Origin: Porticoccaceae bacterium
Lineage (GTDB): Bacteria > Pseudomonadota > Gammaproteobacteria > Pseudomonadales > Porticoccaceae
Direction of reading: 5' to 3'
DNA: 5,627 nucleotides
Assembly (NCBI GenBank): GCA_023228865.1
Contig: JALOAH010000166.1
Location: 1 to 5,627, forward strand
The translations under genes were made by a program, and so were the position numbers. The notes under the pieces are model-generated. The model searched no databases. It saw only the letters and a program-made list of their open reading frames with translations, and was not told the origin of the DNA. Within the stretch, counting starts at the first letter, position 1; every line of letters begins with the position of its first letter. Of the stretch, positions 5,109 through 5,627 are shown in pieces.

Positions 5109-5149
5109 TCCGATCACTGTATAGAAAATTCACGAAAAAGAGGTGCGCG

Positions 5150-5627
5150 ATGATTTACGTCAGCAAATTGATTAACCAGCATATTTGGGATGGCTATGGG
5201 GGCGATATAGGCCGATTGGAAGACATCCTTGTTAATGGAACCGATAAGAACCTCCCGCCGATTGTGGCGCTGGTTGTGAAGAATAATCCACTTGGAATTG
5301 AGATGATTCCTGCCAGCCAAATTGCCAGCCTGTGGCCCAGTATGACGCTTAAGGTCGGCGCAGACCACATCAAACCCTATCAACCGACTGGACATGAATT
5401 ACCGTTATTGGACCGGGTTCTGGATCAACAAATCGTTGATACCGAGGGAAAACGGCTGGTGCGGGTCAACGACCTGCAGCTAGCCAGGGCAGGTGATCTG
5501 TTTGTCCTCACTGGCGTGGATGTGAGCAGCACCGGCCTTTTGCGCCGCCTGGGGTTGGAAAAACTTGGGCAATATATTGGGAACGTCCTCAAACGCCCGG
5601 TAAGAACAACCGTCATCCCCTGGGAGT
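5150..5627 (+). CDS. PRC-barrel protein of the MgtE-N/CBS transporter-regulator type, 5' part only
   Basis: The ATG at 5150 is preceded by GAGGTG (5140-5145) and the frame stays open to the right edge, giving 159 residues. It starts with a PRC-barrel-like segment, MIYVSKLINQ to about residue 70, then a second one at about 84-130 with VLDQQIVDTEGKRLVRVNDLQ and LTGVDVSSTGLLRRLGLE, and ends at VIPWE. This double-barrel order is familiar from proteins that continue into an MgtE intracellular N domain and CBS domains, and that often lie next to an NRAMP-type divalent metal transporter. No membrane segment or signal peptide is present in this part, so it is probably cytoplasmic or peripheral. The C-terminal domains and the neighbouring transporter are inferred, being outside the window. 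The attenuator-like leader suggests control by metal or by translation state. Confidence 0.75.
   Translation, partial: MIYVSKLINQHIWDGYGGDIGRLEDILVNGTDKNLPPIVALVVKNNPLGIEMIPASQIASLWPSMTLKVGADHIKPYQPTGHELPLLDRVLDQQIVDTEGKRLVRVNDLQLARAGDLFVLTGVDVSSTGLLRRLGLEKLGQYIGNVLKRPVRTTVIPWE

Larger units (their letters stand above)
4868..5149 (+). promoter_or_regulatory. Long 5' leader with a terminator/antiterminator switch, class unknown
   Basis: About 280 nt lie between the predicted start and the downstream ATG, far more than needed for a simple leader. It contains a CTGTGT/ACACAG stem (4878-4907), a CGGCG-ATAGA-CGCCG hairpin (4999-5013), and at its 3' end a terminator hairpin. A mutually exclusive alternative helix pairs 5035-5042 and 5047-5053 with 5079-5093. 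This is the layout of a transcription attenuator or riboswitch. The conserved blocks of the M-box and yybP-ykoY riboswitches were looked for from memory and not found. The region could instead make a separate terminated small RNA. Confidence 0.55.

Noticed and set aside
5114..5616. Minus-strand ORFs opposite the PRC-barrel gene
   Set aside because: Antisense to a frame with clear PRC-barrel-like repeats and a good ribosome-binding site; no motifs in the antisense products.

Overview
The window carries three metabolic or metal-handling gene groups and a non-coding repeat island, from a bacterium of moderate GC content. The gene families and the intergenic palindromic repeats would fit a Chloroflexota/Anaerolineae-like bacterium. 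That placement rests on family recall, not on a marker gene, and is tentative.

Left part (1-1489, minus strand): the first 444 residues of an NAD-dependent 1-pyrroline-5-carboxylate dehydrogenase (PruA type), cut by the window edge. It is preceded by its ribosome-binding site, a plausible promoter with an inverted repeat, and a short purine-rich repeat.

Middle (1490-4110, minus strand): a two-gene metal-resistance operon. An ArsR/SmtB-family repressor with a CzrA-like alpha-5 metal site is followed 14 bp later by a Zn/Cd/Pb-type P1B ATPase (CadA/ZntA). The promoter is clear: TTGACA, 16 bp, TAAAAT. Two palindromes lie over its -10 and start region and are the likely operator. Metal binding to the repressor should release it and switch on the export pump.

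Repeat island (about 4206-4796): no credible gene. It holds two related palindromic elements with GTAGGGG/CCCCTAC ends (35 bp and 109 bp). Between them lies a 137-bp tandem duplication of a second palindromic family with TTGTCAT/ATGACAA ends, plus a third partial copy.

Right part (4840-5627, plus strand): a TATAAT box, a leader of about 280 nt, and the 5' part of a gene with a PRC-barrel domain of the kind fused to MgtE-type magnesium-transporter regulatory domains. The leader is the most interesting item. It ends in a 12-bp intrinsic terminator hairpin 5' of the gene. The 5' arm, loop and part of the 3' arm of that hairpin can instead pair with an upstream segment in a 15-bp antiterminator helix. 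A 32-codon acidic ORF ends inside the upstream strand of this antiterminator, so translation-coupled attenuation or a metal-responsive riboswitch are both reasonable hypotheses. I could not match the leader to a riboswitch class I know.
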